Positions 16,842 through 25,929 of a stretch of 64,000 bases of DNA are shown here, in pieces; the stretch's first letter is position 1; every line of letters starts with the position of its first letter. This stretch comes from Sphingomonas anseongensis (GTDB taxonomy: Bacteria; Pseudomonadota; Alphaproteobacteria; Sphingomonadales; Sphingomonadaceae): NCBI RefSeq assembly GCF_023516495.1, contig NZ_JAMGBC010000001.1:1054001-1118000 (forward strand), given 5' to 3'. The translations under genes were made by a program, and so were the position numbers. The notes beneath the pieces are model-generated. The model did no database searches. It worked only from the letters and a program-made list of their open reading frames with translations, and had not been told where the DNA came from.

Positions 16842-18221
16842 TTACGATTGCATCGCTTCGCCCATTCGACGAACCGCGGCGATCTTCGCATCGAACGGGG
16901 CCCAGTCGTCGCGCTCGGCAATCGCATCCCAGATCGCCTCGACCTCGTCGATGTGCATCGAGCAGGGCTCCGAATCCGACCAATAGCCATGGCCGGGGGG
17001 GCGTTCGCGGCCGTCGAGAAGCGACGCCAATTTCCGGAACGGCACTGACGGATATTTGTCCGCTCCGGGGTCGCTGCCGCCTCTCCAGTCGAAGAAAATG
17101 CGGTCAATCGTCGCCGCGCGCGAATCCATCGCTTCCACGAGCGCCTTGGCCAGCTCACGGTCGCCGCCTTCGCCGCGCAGCTCCACGCCGAGCCTCCAAA
17201 GCAGCTTCTCGACCAGTGCCCGGTCGAACCGATCGCCCCAATCGGCGAGGATGTCGGACAGCGATGGTGCCTCGGCCAGGAGCGACAGGCAGCCGCCAAG
17301 CTGCGCCAAGTCCCAATGGATTGCCTCCGGTTGCCGCGCGAAGGCATAGAGCCCGTAATGGTCGAAATAGGCCGCGGTGAAGTCCCCGTCCCAATGAGGC
17401 GTGAATCGCCACGGCCCGTAGTCGAAGCTCTCGCCGGTGATGTTGATATTGTCGCTGTTGAGGACCCCGTGAACGAAGCCGGCCGCCATGTAGCTTGCCG
17501 CCAGGCCAGCCGTGCGCTCGGCCGCCAGGGCAAACAGCCGGACCGCATTTTCAGCGTCATCCGCGCCGGGCTGCTCCGAGTAGAGATGCTCCAGGCAATA
17601 GCGGACCAGCCGCCCCAGAGCGTCGACGTCCTTGAGAAACGCCTGGCGCTGGAACGTGCCGATGCGGAGGTGTCCGTGGCTCAACCGGGTCAGGACCGCC
17701 GAGCGGGTCGGCGACGGCTCGTCCCCGCGAACCAGCTGCTCGCCAGTCTCGAACAAAGCGAAGCTTTTGGACGTGTTGACTCCGAGCGCTTCCAGCATCT
17801 CGGTCGCGAGCACCTCACGCACTCCGCCTTTGAGTGTTAGCCGTCCGTCCGCGGAGCGGCTGTAGGGAGTTTGTCCGGACCCTTTGGTGCCGAGGTCGAG
17901 GAGTCGATCGCGCGCATCCCGCAACTGCGCGAAAAGGAAACCGCGCCCGTCGCCAATGTCCGGATTGTAAACCCGGAACTGGTGGCCGTGATATCGGAGG
18001 GCCAGCGGATGCTTCAAATTCTTCGGCAGCGGCTCGAACCGGCAGAAATGCGCCGACCACTCGTCATCGCTCAGCTGGTCAAGGCCGACGGTGGCGGCTG
18101 CCCGACGGTTTAGGAAGCGCGCGATGCACTGAGGGAATTGAGCCGCCTCGACAGCGTCGAAAAACCGCTCACCAAGCTCAAGGATCTTTACCTCCGGCCG
18201 GTAGGATTGCGCGAGCGCCAT
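16842..18221 (-). CDS. selO: protein adenylyltransferase SelO (YdiU family)
   Basis: SelO is a pseudokinase-fold enzyme that transfers AMP from ATP to Ser, Thr or Tyr of target proteins. The 459 residues include the glycine-rich LDLGTKGSGQTPYSRSADGRL stretch split around residue 110, KGGVREVLATEMLEALG, and the active-site segment FVHGVLNSDNINITG followed by FDYGPW. The protein lacks the C-terminal Sec-containing tail of eukaryotic SelO. It is divergent from an alpha/beta hydrolase, with 40 bases between the starts. In other bacteria SelO responds to oxidative stress. Confidence 0.93.
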   Translation of the reverse strand: MALAQSYRPEVKILELGERFFDAVEAAQFPQCIARFLNRRAAATVGLDQLSDDEWSAHFCRFEPLPKNLKHPLALRYHGHQFRVYNPDIGDGRGFLFAQLRDARDRLLDLGTKGSGQTPYSRSADGRLTLKGGVREVLATEMLEALGVNTSKSFALFETGEQLVRGDEPSPTRSAVLTRLSHGHLRIGTFQRQAFLKDVDALGRLVRYCLEHLYSEQPGADDAENAVRLFALAAERTAGLAASYMAAGFVHGVLNSDNINITGESFDYGPWRFTPHWDGDFTAAYFDHYGLYAFARQPEAIHWDLAQLGGCLSLLAEAPSLSDILADWGDRFDRALVEKLLWRLGVELRGEGGDRELAKALVEAMDSRAATIDRIFFDWRGGSDPGADKYPSVPFRKLASLLDGRERPPGHGYWSDSEPCSMHIDEVEAIWDAIAERDDWAPFDAKIAAVRRMGEAMQS

Positions 18222-18261
18222 TCGCCCGCGATAGGGGAGGCGAACATTCGGGGGAAGCTGC

Positions 18262-19128
18262 GTGGGCTCTTGGGAAGACCGGTACTGGACCAGCCGCGAT
18301 GGGCTGAAGCTTCACTATCGCGACTATGCCGGTCCGGCCGATCGCCCGCCCGTCCTTTGCCTCCACGGCCTCACCCGCAACGCCCGCGATTTCGAGAATA
18401 TCGGCGAACGACTCGCGGGCGAGTGGCGGGTACTCGCGGTGGATTTCCGCGGCCGCGGCGGAAGCGATCATGACCCGCAATCCAGTCGCTACATGCCCCC
18501 CGTCTATGCTGCCGACGTTCTTCAGTTGCTCGACGAACTGGCGATCGGCGAAGCCGTGTTCATCGGCACCTCGCTGGGCGGGATCGTGACCATGATCGTC
18601 GCCGGATTTGCTCCGCAGCGTATTGCTGGAGCTCTGCTCAATGATGTCGGCCCGGAACTCAACCGCCCCGGTCTCGATCGCATAGCCAGCTATGTCGGAC
18701 AGCAGCTGTTGTTCCGCGACTGGGACGAGGCCGCCCAGCAATTCGCTGCCAAATATCAGGACGTCCACCCCGGCTATGATCGCGACGACTGGATACGTTA
18801 CTCAAAGCGCGTCGCGCGGCAGACCGGGCGCGGGATCGAGCTCGACTATGACATGGCGATCGCCGAGCCGTTCAGGCAGATGGACCCGAACACGGCTGCG
18901 GCCGTCGACGCATGGCCGTTGTTTCGCGCTCTCGACGGAAAGCCGCTCGTGATCCTTCGCGGCGAGCACAGCGACCTGTTCCCGCCGTCGGCAGCCCAGA
19001 AAATGCTCGAAGCGGTGCCAAGCGCAGAGCTGGTGACGGTCGCGAACGTCGGCCACGCGCCTGATTTCGACGAGCCTGAATCGATCGCCGCGGTCGATCG
19101 TCTGCTCGACCGCGTTCTCAAGCGTTAG
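18262..19128 (+). CDS. alpha/beta hydrolase
   Basis: This 288-residue alpha/beta hydrolase has HGLTRNARDF as the oxyanion-hole HG motif (about 35) and the nucleophile elbow GTSLGGIVT (Ser near 100). The acid lies in LRGEHSDLFPP and the catalytic His in NVGHAPDF near 265. Translation starts at GTG 18262 with GGGGGAAG upstream. No signal peptide is seen. The substrate is unknown, and the closest functional classes are epoxide or ester hydrolases and haloperoxidase-like enzymes. Confidence 0.9.
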   Translation: MGSWEDRYWTSRDGLKLHYRDYAGPADRPPVLCLHGLTRNARDFENIGERLAGEWRVLAVDFRGRGGSDHDPQSSRYMPPVYAADVLQLLDELAIGEAVFIGTSLGGIVTMIVAGFAPQRIAGALLNDVGPELNRPGLDRIASYVGQQLLFRDWDEAAQQFAAKYQDVHPGYDRDDWIRYSKRVARQTGRGIELDYDMAIAEPFRQMDPNTAAAVDAWPLFRALDGKPLVILRGEHSDLFPPSAAQKMLEAVPSAELVTVANVGHAPDFDEPESIAAVDRLLDRVLKR

Positions 19129-19718
19129 CTGGCGGTAATCCGCTTCAGCTTGTCGAGAGCGGGCTGGTCCTGCTCGTCCGGCGAGACGGTCGCCACGAAT
19201 TTTCCCTCACGATCGAACAGAAGCACGGTCGCCGTGTGGTCCATTGTGTAGTCGCCGCCGCCGGTCGGCGTCTTCTGCGCAAAGATGCCGAACTGCTTTT
19301 GGACTTTCGAAATCTGCGCCGGCGAGCCGGTAAGGCCGATGATCGGAGCGCCGAAGGCAGTCGAATAGGCGGCCATTTCCTTCGGCCCATCACGCTCTGG
19401 GTCGACCGTGACGAAGACGATGTTGAAAGCGGAATCCCCGCCCGAGTCTCGCCGGAGTTTCACCAGGCGGGCGAGCGTAGTGGGGCACGTGTCCGGGCAA
19501 TGGGTGAAGCCGAAGAACAGCACATAAGGCTTGCCCTTCAGCTGCTCGCTTCCGAACGGCTGCCCGTTCGTGCCGACCAAGGTGAACGGCCCGCCGAAGC
19601 TGGTCGCAACGAGAGGCTGCTGTTGCGTGCTGCGATCGGGGGCTGTGAGCATCAGGACCGCGATGACAGCCAACACCGCCGCGGTGATGCCCCAGATGAT
19701 CAGCCTCGCCCGCTTCAC
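19125..19718 (-). CDS. SCO1/SenC family copper chaperone
   Basis: This 197-residue membrane-anchored thioredoxin-fold protein has one N-terminal helix (LIIWGITAAVLAVIAVLML). The copper site is CPDTCPTT near 75-80 together with the distal histidine in MDHTATVLLF. Sco proteins metallate the CuA site of cytochrome oxidase. It starts at GTG 19718, overlapping the pcuAC stop by 4 bases (GTGA). The pair is therefore one copper-delivery unit. No cytochrome oxidase genes are in the window. Confidence 0.95.
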   Translation of the reverse strand: MKRARLIIWGITAAVLAVIAVLMLTAPDRSTQQQPLVATSFGGPFTLVGTNGQPFGSEQLKGKPYVLFFGFTHCPDTCPTTLARLVKLRRDSGGDSAFNIVFVTVDPERDGPKEMAAYSTAFGAPIIGLTGSPAQISKVQKQFGIFAQKTPTGGGDYTMDHTATVLLFDREGKFVATVSPDEQDQPALDKLKRITAS

Positions 19719-20152
19719 ATCGACTCTCCGCCGGCCGCGCGAACCGTCGCCACGACCTGCTTCTTGCCGGACTTGGCGAAGCTGAGCTCAAGCGGAACGC
19801 TGGAACCGTCCGCCAGCGGCGCCTTGAGACCCATCAGCATCAAATGCGTGCCGCCCGGGCTGAGGCTGACGGTCGAGCTCGCCGGCACTTCCAGCCTTTC
19901 CAGAGGCCGCATGCGCATCACGCCACCTTCCATCGAGGAGGAATGCAGCGACGCGTCACCGGCCGGGCTGGTGACTGAGACCAACGCATCTGCCCCGCCT
20001 GCATTGGCGATCACAAAATAGGCTGCGGACGAGGTCTGCCCCGGAAGTGTTGCGCGGACCCAGGCGTTGTCCACGCTGATCGACGGCGCCGTCGCCGTCT
20101 GCGCATTGCAGGACGCGAGCAGGAGCGCTGCAAGCGCCGCGGCTGTCCGCAC
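19715..20152 (-). CDS. periplasmic copper chaperone PCu(A)C
   Basis: This 145-residue exported protein begins VRTAAALAALLLASCNAQ, a lipoprotein-like signal with Cys16. The Cu(I) site H-x(n)-M-x(~21)-HxM is visible as LHSSSMEGGVMRM and THLMLM. It hands copper to Sco and the CuA centre, consistent with the overlapping sco gene. GTG 20152 is chosen because GGAGG lies 6 bases upstream. The longer open frame to 20236 would run through the tRNA-Cys gene. Confidence 0.93.
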   Translation of the reverse strand: MRTAAALAALLLASCNAQTATAPSISVDNAWVRATLPGQTSSAAYFVIANAGGADALVSVTSPAGDASLHSSSMEGGVMRMRPLERLEVPASSTVSLSPGGTHLMLMGLKAPLADGSSVPLELSFAKSGKKQVVATVRAAGGESM

Positions 20153-20176
20153 TGATTTCCTCCCACTGAGGGTGAA

Positions 20177-20250
20177 TGGAGGCCCGAGCCGGAATCGAAC
20201 CGGCGTGCAAGGATTTGCAGTCCTCTGCGTAACCACTCCGCCATCGGGCC
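20177..20250 (-). tRNA. tRNA-Cys (anticodon GCA)
   Basis: On the minus strand the acceptor GGCCCGA (20244-20250) pairs with TCGGGCC (20181-20187). The discriminator is U and CCA is encoded at 20177-20179. The anticodon loop is CTGCAAA with anticodon GCA, and the T arm is GGTTCGATTCC. The length is 74 bases. Its 3' end is 24 bases upstream of the pcuAC start on the same strand, so the two may share a transcript. Confidence 0.97.
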
Positions 20251-20427
20251 GAGGACACGCATTTCGGGGCCTTTCGCTTCACGGTCAAGGCGCAATCGCG
20301 CTGGTGTGACCCAGCAGCCCAACAGCGCCAAAATTCGACGAACGGGAAGCGTTCGCCTTGGCGTTGGAGGGGCATGCCGATAAAGCGAGGGTTGCATCCC
20401 CACTGTATTAGCGGCATACGACACCTC

Positions 20428-21078
20428 ATGACGATCCACGCTCCCGTACCTGATTATGCGGCTGCACGCGCGGCGATGGTCGACGCCCAGCTTCGACCTG
20501 AGGGCGTCAATTACCCGCCGGTCGTGGAAGCGATGGCCGCGGTGAAGCGCGAGGAGTTCGTGGCTGAGGATGCGCGGCCCATCGCGTACATCGACCGGAC
20601 CGTTCCGATGGGCGACGGACGCATGCTGTCCGGGCCGGTCGTGCTCGGCACGCTTCTGACCGAGATGATGCCGGTCGCCGGCGAGCGGGCCCTCGTCGTC
20701 GGCTGCGGCACCGGCTATTCAGCCGCCGTGCTCAAGCAGATCGGGCTCGACGTGACGGGGCTCGAAAGCTCGGCCTTTCTTGCCGAACGAGCGCGGTCGC
20801 TCGGCATCAGCGTCGTCGAGGGACCGCTCGAGCAGGGCTGGGCCAAGGGTGCCCCTTACAATCTCATCCTCATTGACGGTGCGGTCGAGCGCATCCCCGA
20901 CGCGATCGTCGACCAGCTCGCCGACCACGGCCGGTTGGGAACAGCCCTGATCGACCGCGGAATCTCGCGTCTCGCGGTCGGCCGGCGCGCCGGCAAGGGC
21001 TTTGGAATTCACACGATGGCGGATTCCGGAGCGGCCGCGCTTCCCGGATTTAGCTGCCCCCAGCTTTTCACCTTTTGA
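20428..21078 (+). CDS. protein-L-isoaspartate O-methyltransferase family protein
   Basis: This 216-residue SAM-dependent methyltransferase has the Pcm-like opening YAAARAAMVDAQLRPEGV and motif I ALVVGCGTGYSAAVL near 90-104. YNLILIDGAVERIP is the post-I/II region. The usual Pcm substrate-binding Ser/Gly loop is reduced, as in a shorter alphaproteobacterial subgroup, so isoaspartate repair activity is not certain. ATG 20428 is taken as the start since the upstream codons are unlike the family. A tolC-like gene follows at once, an arrangement often seen in alphaproteobacteria. Confidence 0.85.
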   Translation: MTIHAPVPDYAAARAAMVDAQLRPEGVNYPPVVEAMAAVKREEFVAEDARPIAYIDRTVPMGDGRMLSGPVVLGTLLTEMMPVAGERALVVGCGTGYSAAVLKQIGLDVTGLESSAFLAERARSLGISVVEGPLEQGWAKGAPYNLILIDGAVERIPDAIVDQLADHGRLGTALIDRGISRLAVGRRAGKGFGIHTMADSGAAALPGFSCPQLFTF

Positions 21079-21091
21079 TTTCGGAGTGACC

Positions 21092-22546
21092 GTGACCCGT
21101 TTCCGCCTTTTACTGACGGGAAGCATGCTGGCAGCGCTTGCCGGCGGCACCGCAGCGGCAGATACGCTGCGCGAGGCGCTCGTCTCGACATACGAAACGA
21201 ATCCGACGATCACCGCCCAGCGCGAAGCGCTCAAAGCCACCGACGCCTCTGTGGCCATTGCCCGCGCCCAGGGGCGCCCTCATCTGAGCGCGACCGCCGG
21301 CATCAACCAGGATCTCTCCCGAAGCGGCATCCTCGACACGGGAGCCAGCGGACCGACCCTCTCTGTCGGTGCGGACGTGAGCATGCCTCTTTTCGCGGGC
21401 GGCAGGATCAGCAATTCCATCAAGGCGGCGAAGACCCGCGTCGAGGCTGGCCGCGCACTGCTTCGCGGGACGGAAGGCGATGTTTTCACTCAGGCAGTCG
21501 CGGCTTACATGGACGTCATCCGTGACCGCGCCATCGTCGAGCTCAACCAGAACAACGTGAAGGTGCTCGAAACGAACCTCGAAGCCACTCGCGACCGTTT
21601 CGAGATCGGCGACGTGACGCGCACCGATGTCGCCCAGTCGGAGGCTCGGCTGGAGCTCGGCCGGGCGAACCTCGCCACGGCTCGCGGGCGCGCTTCGTCG
21701 AGCGAGCAGGAATACCGCCGTGTGATAGGGCATGAGCCGGGGCAGCTGGCGCCGCCGCCGCCGCTTCCGCCGCTCCCGGCAACTCCCGAGGAAGCGGTTC
21801 GCATCGCCCTTGCCAACAACCCCGACATCGTCGCCGCGAACAGGCAGGCGCGGGCCGCTGGCTATGACGTCAGCGTCGCGCGCGCCCAGCGGCTGCCGAC
21901 GCTTTCCGCGGTCGGCCGCGGAACCTACGTCAACGAAATCGGGGGTACGATCGGAAACCTGCCCAGCACCGGCGGGCAAACGAGCGTGGGTCTCGAAACG
22001 ACCGTCCCGATCTATCAGGGCGGTGAAGCCGGCGCACGAATCCGCGAGGCGCAGGCGTTCGAGGGCCAGACGCTGGAGCAGGCCGTAGGAACCGAGCGAT
22101 CCGTCGTCGCCCAGGCGCGTTCCGCTTTCGCCACCTATCAGGCGGCAACCGATGCGATCGCCGCCAACGAAGTGGCAATGCGGGCGAACGAACTGGCGCT
22201 CGAGGGTGCTCGGGCCGAGCGCTCGGTCGGAACCCGCACCGTTCTCGATGTGCTCAATGCCGAGCAGGAGCTTCTCAACTCGCAGGTCGCCCTGGTGACT
22301 GCGAAGCGCGATCAATATGTCGCCGGCTTCGAGCTCCTCAACGCGATGGGACAGGCGGAGGCCCAGGACCTCGGTCTCGATGGAGGCCCGCTCTACGATC
22401 CGCTTGGCAACTACCGCCGAGTCGCCGGCGATTGGAACGACTGGTCCAGCGACCCCCGCCACCTTCCAAAGGCAACCCGCACCGTCACTCCGGCGGAAGC
22501 GGGCGTCGCGCCCGCGACCCAAGGGGTGACACCGCCGCCCCAATAA
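21092..22546 (+). CDS. tolC: TolC family outer-membrane efflux protein
   Basis: This 484-residue trimeric outer-membrane channel protein has a signal peptide (RFRLLLTGSMLAALAGGTAAA) and two TolC repeats. The first contains ALVSTYETNPTITAQREAL and the second ALANNPDIVAANRQARAAGY, each followed by long helical hairpin segments. It pairs with an inner-membrane ABC or RND pump for type I secretion or drug export, but no pump genes are adjacent. GTG 21092 is preferred, with GGAG 5 bases before it. The last 70 residues are Pro/Ala-rich. Confidence 0.93.
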   Translation: MTRFRLLLTGSMLAALAGGTAAADTLREALVSTYETNPTITAQREALKATDASVAIARAQGRPHLSATAGINQDLSRSGILDTGASGPTLSVGADVSMPLFAGGRISNSIKAAKTRVEAGRALLRGTEGDVFTQAVAAYMDVIRDRAIVELNQNNVKVLETNLEATRDRFEIGDVTRTDVAQSEARLELGRANLATARGRASSSEQEYRRVIGHEPGQLAPPPPLPPLPATPEEAVRIALANNPDIVAANRQARAAGYDVSVARAQRLPTLSAVGRGTYVNEIGGTIGNLPSTGGQTSVGLETTVPIYQGGEAGARIREAQAFEGQTLEQAVGTERSVVAQARSAFATYQAATDAIAANEVAMRANELALEGARAERSVGTRTVLDVLNAEQELLNSQVALVTAKRDQYVAGFELLNAMGQAEAQDLGLDGGPLYDPLGNYRRVAGDWNDWSSDPRHLPKATRTVTPAEAGVAPATQGVTPPPQ

Positions 22547-22561
22547 GCGAATATCGCTCCG

Positions 22562-22975
22562 ATGCAGCGCGAACCCTCGATGGAAGACATCCTTGCGTCG
22601 ATCAAGAAAGTGATCGCCGAGGAAAAAGAGCTCCGGACCGCCGTCGACGCGGTCGAGGAATCGCTCGATCCGGCAGATTCGGATGGCGGCGACGATATTC
22701 TCGAGCTCGACGAGCCGATCGAGGCTGCGCCCCCCGCCGATCTCGGCCCGCCGCTGCTCGACCAGGATGCCGCGGAAACGACGCGTCACTCGCTCGAAGA
22801 GCTGTCGAGCGTGGCTGCGACCGTCCCTACTGGCCCGGCCGTCAATCCACTGGAAGAGATGGTCCGCGAGATGCTTCGGCCGATCCTCAAGGAATGGCTC
22901 GACGAGCATCTGCCCAACATCGTCAACGAGCATGTGAAGCGCGAGATTTCGCGGATAACGGGCCGTAAGCTGTAG
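22562..22975 (+). CDS. PopZ family protein (DUF2497)
   Basis: This 137-residue acidic protein has the two conserved PopZ blocks. One is an N-terminal helix PSMEDILASIKKVIAEE (residues 5-21) and the other is a C-terminal helical pair EEMVREMLRPILKEWLDEHL with NIVNEHVKREISRI. A disordered Asp/Glu/Pro-rich linker lies between them. In Caulobacter PopZ forms polar condensates that anchor the chromosome origin and polarity factors. The gene starts 15 bases after tolC and is probably co-transcribed with it. Confidence 0.9.
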   Translation: MQREPSMEDILASIKKVIAEEKELRTAVDAVEESLDPADSDGGDDILELDEPIEAAPPADLGPPLLDQDAAETTRHSLEELSSVAATVPTGPAVNPLEEMVREMLRPILKEWLDEHLPNIVNEHVKREISRITGRKL

Positions 22976-23014
22976 AGGTTTTGCGCTTGGGCTAGCCTTT
23001 GCTAGGCCTGCGCC

Positions 23015-25045
23015 ATGAACAAGCTCCTTTTGCTCGCCGCGACCGCAGCAGTGGCCGCCCTCGCTACTTCGCCCGCGCTCGCCCGGCCGATGACCGCAAC
23101 CGACATGCACATGATGCACCGGATGGGCTCGCCCGACGTGTCGCCTGACGGTCGCTATGCCGTCTTCACGCTCAGCGACACGGACATGGCGGCGAACAAG
23201 CGGCGCAACGACATCTACGTGCTGGACCTGACCAAGGCCGGCGCCGTGCCGGAACGGGTGATCACCTCGCCGACAGAGAGTGAAAGCGACCCGGCCTTCT
23301 CGCCCGACGGCAAGCAGATCTACTTCCTGTCCGGGAAATCCGGTTCGCAGCAGGTCTGGCGGGTGCAGCGCGGCCAGAAGGCGATCCAGGTCACCCACGC
23401 GAAGGTCGACGTCAGCGGCTTCAAGATCTCGCCCGATGGCCGCAAGCTGCTCGTCTATGCGGACGTCAGCGACGGATGCGACCTGTCGGGCTGTGCGGCG
23501 AAGCCCGCCGCGCCCGGCGGATCGGCTCGCGTTTATGAGAATAGTGGCTTCGTCCGCCACTGGGATACGTGGGCGACTCCGGGCGAATTCAGCCGGCTGT
23601 ACTCCTACGACCTGGCCAGCGGCCGAAGCGTTCCGCTGACCACAGGGCTGATCGGCCATGCTCCGGGCAAGCCGTTCGGCGGCAACGAGGAGCTGGCCTG
23701 GGCGCCCGACAGCCAGTCGGTCTACTTCGTCCTGCGCAAGGCGGACGCCAAGGAGCCCTTGTCCACCAATCTCGATATCTATCATGTCCGGCTCGACGGC
23801 TCCGCGCCGGTCAACCTGACCCAGGCGAACCAGGCGACGGATACGCTTCCGGCAATCTCGCCCGACGGGCGGACCCTCGCCTATGTGGCGATGGCGCGGC
23901 CCGGTTATGAGGCCGACCGGCAGGTGGTGCAGCTTCGCGATGTCGCGACCGGCGCCACCCGGCCCCTGACCCAGGGCTTCGACCGTTCGGTGGATTCGAT
24001 CGAATGGGCGCCCGACGGAAGAAGCCTTCTCGTCACTGCCGGGGATACGCTCGAGGAGCCGGTGTTCCGCGTCGACGTCGCATCCGGAAGCGTCACGCGC
24101 CTGACCGGCGACGGGCATTTCGGCAACGTTCGCGCGCTCCCGAACGGGAGTGCGATCGCAACGATGAACAGCATCTTCGCTCCCGATGACCTCTACCGCA
24201 TCGGCAGCGCCGGCGGGGTCGCGCAGCTGACCGCCGTCAACAAGTCGCTGCTCGACCAGCTCGATCCGGTCACCTTCAACAAGTTCAGCTTCGCCGGAGC
24301 GCACAACGACCGCGTGTGGGGCTGGACCCTGAAGCCCGTGACGAACAAGACTCTGCCGATCTCGTTCCTGGTGCACGGCGGTCCGCAGGGAAGCTTCAGC
24401 AACAGCTGGTCCTATCGCTGGAACCCGCGGCTGTTCACGGCGCCCGGCTATGCCGCCGTCAGCGTCGATTTCCATGGTTCGACCGGGTACGGACAGGCCT
24501 TCACCGACGCGATCAACCGCAACTGGGGCGGCTGGCCGCTGGAGGACCTGAAGAAGGGCCTCGCCTACATCACCGCGCACGACCCGCAGCTCCAGGCTGA
24601 CAACGCCTGCGCGCTGGGCGGCTCTTACGGCGGCTACATGATGAACTGGATCGAGGGGAATTGGCCCGACCGGTTCAAGTGCGTCGTCCAGCACGACGGA
24701 GTTTTCGACGCCCGGGCGATGGCCTACGAAACGGAAGAACTATGGTTCGACGAGTGGGAGCATGGCGGCCACCCCTATTTCGTGAGCCCGCAGGACTATG
24801 AGCGCTGGAACCCGGTCAATTACGTCGCCAACTGGCGCACTCCGCAGCTGGTGATCACCAGCGAGAACGACTTCCGCATTCCGTACACGCAGGGAATTGC
24901 CGCCTACACCGCGCTTCAGCGGCGTGGAGTCCCGTCGCGGCTGATGATCTTCCCGGACGAGAACCACTGGGTCCTGAAGCCGAAGAATTCGATCCGCTGG
25001 TACGACGAGGTGTTCGCCTGGCAGAAGCGGTGGCTCGGCCAGTAG
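23015..25045 (+). CDS. S9 family serine peptidase (acylaminoacyl-peptidase/DPP-like)
   Basis: This 676-residue exported peptidase has a signal peptide (MNKLLLLAATAAVAALATSPALA) and a TolB/WD40-type beta-propeller with recurring SPDGR motifs (about 40-390). The C-terminal alpha/beta hydrolase domain holds the nucleophile in CALGGSYGGYMMNW (Ser near 535), the acid in SENDFRIPY and the His in DENHWVL. It cleaves peptides in the periplasm, probably dipeptides or acyl-amino acids from the N-terminus. The stop abuts the convergent GAF-domain gene. Confidence 0.94.
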   Translation: MNKLLLLAATAAVAALATSPALARPMTATDMHMMHRMGSPDVSPDGRYAVFTLSDTDMAANKRRNDIYVLDLTKAGAVPERVITSPTESESDPAFSPDGKQIYFLSGKSGSQQVWRVQRGQKAIQVTHAKVDVSGFKISPDGRKLLVYADVSDGCDLSGCAAKPAAPGGSARVYENSGFVRHWDTWATPGEFSRLYSYDLASGRSVPLTTGLIGHAPGKPFGGNEELAWAPDSQSVYFVLRKADAKEPLSTNLDIYHVRLDGSAPVNLTQANQATDTLPAISPDGRTLAYVAMARPGYEADRQVVQLRDVATGATRPLTQGFDRSVDSIEWAPDGRSLLVTAGDTLEEPVFRVDVASGSVTRLTGDGHFGNVRALPNGSAIATMNSIFAPDDLYRIGSAGGVAQLTAVNKSLLDQLDPVTFNKFSFAGAHNDRVWGWTLKPVTNKTLPISFLVHGGPQGSFSNSWSYRWNPRLFTAPGYAAVSVDFHGSTGYGQAFTDAINRNWGGWPLEDLKKGLAYITAHDPQLQADNACALGGSYGGYMMNWIEGNWPDRFKCVVQHDGVFDARAMAYETEELWFDEWEHGGHPYFVSPQDYERWNPVNYVANWRTPQLVITSENDFRIPYTQGIAAYTALQRRGVPSRLMIFPDENHWVLKPKNSIRWYDEVFAWQKRWLGQ

Positions 25046-25525
25046 CTAGAGCACGCGCTCCAGGATCTTGCCGAGAGCAACGCAGCCGGCTCGATCCTCT
25101 TCGTCGAAACGGCCCGTCCTGGGACTGTCGATGTCCAGCACTCCGAGTAGCTCGCCGTCCCGAATCAGTGGGACGACGATCTCGCTTGCGGAGGCACTGT
25201 CGCACGCGATGTGAGTCGGGAAGGCGTTGACGTCCTCCACAAGCTGCACCTCGCGCGTGTCGGCTGCGACTCCGCACACGCCGGTTCCGAAGGGGATACG
25301 AATGCAGGCCGGCCGCCCCTGGAACGGGCCGACGACAAGCTCTCCACCGACATTGCGGTAGAAACCGACCCAGTTCACTTCCGACAGGCTTTCGAAGATC
25401 AGCGCCGAGGCGTTGGCCATGTTGGCGACTGCGTCTCGTTCGCCAGAGACCAGGCCTTCAAGCGCCGATGCGAGGTCGCGGTAAAGCGTCGGCTTGTCGG
25501 CAGCTTCGATCTTGAAGTCGTACAT
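25046..25525 (-). CDS. free methionine-(R)-sulfoxide reductase (GAF domain)
   Basis: This 159-residue single GAF-domain protein has the three cysteines that define fRMsr: Cys74 (GRPACIRIPFG), Cys84 (GTGVCG) and Cys108 (HIACDS). Their spacing of 10 and 24 equals that of the E. coli enzyme. It reduces free methionine R-sulfoxide with thioredoxin. The ATG overlaps the arfB stop by one base (TGATG), so it is translated with the ribosome-rescue gene. Confidence 0.93.
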   Translation of the reverse strand: MYDFKIEAADKPTLYRDLASALEGLVSGERDAVANMANASALIFESLSEVNWVGFYRNVGGELVVGPFQGRPACIRIPFGTGVCGVAADTREVQLVEDVNAFPTHIACDSASASEIVVPLIRDGELLGVLDIDSPRTGRFDEEDRAGCVALGKILERVL

Positions 25526-25929
25526 CAGTCGAAACTCACTTTCCCGCGCGTGCGCTTGACGGCGCTTCGCTGCTTTTTCGAATCCACCCGCTTCGCCTTC
25601 GCGGCCCTGCTCGGTCGCGTCGGCCTTCGCTTGGGTTGAACCATATGGGCGCTGGTGATCATCTCCGCCAGACGCCGCCGCGCATCCTGCCGGTTAGCAT
25701 CCTGCGTCCGGAACCGACGAGCGGTGATCAGCAACTCGCCGGCGATCGTCACTCGCGACCCGCCGATGCGTATCAGCCGCTCAAGCGTGGGTTGGTCCAA
25801 GCCCAGCTTGTCGAGCTCGACCCGGAGCTGGACTGCGGTCGCGACCTTGTTGACGTTCTGGCCGCCCGGCCCGGTCGCGGCGAGGAACGCCTCGCTAAGA
25901 GCATCCTCCGGAATATCCTCAGGCTCCAT
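25525..25929 (-). CDS. arfB: alternative ribosome-rescue factor ArfB (YaeJ), peptidyl-tRNA hydrolase
   Basis: ArfB releases ribosomes stalled on non-stop messages. The 134-residue protein has the catalytic loop ATGPGGQNVNKVATAVQLR with GGQ at 22-24. Its C-terminal tail is Lys/Arg-rich (KRRPTRPSRAAKAKR, KKQRSAVKRTRGK) and inserts into the empty mRNA channel. ATG 25929 gives the correct length, and the upstream extension is antisense noise. The gene overlaps rluA by 11 bases and the fRMsr gene by 1 base, forming a compact three-gene unit. Confidence 0.94.
   Translation of the reverse strand: MEPEDIPEDALSEAFLAATGPGGQNVNKVATAVQLRVELDKLGLDQPTLERLIRIGGSRVTIAGELLITARRFRTQDANRQDARRRLAEMITSAHMVQPKRRPTRPSRAAKAKRVDSKKQRSAVKRTRGKVSFD

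Noticed and set aside
20153-20236. Extension of the PCu(A)C frame to ATG 20236
   Set aside because: The codons pass through the tRNA-Cys gene, and GTG 20152 has an SD and begins the signal peptide.
21110-24694. A 1194-codon open frame on the minus strand across tolC, the PopZ-like gene and the S9 peptidase
   Set aside because: It is fully antisense to three well-supported genes and has no family motif. Long empty frames of Arg/Val/Asp/Gly composition are expected opposite high-GC coding sequence.
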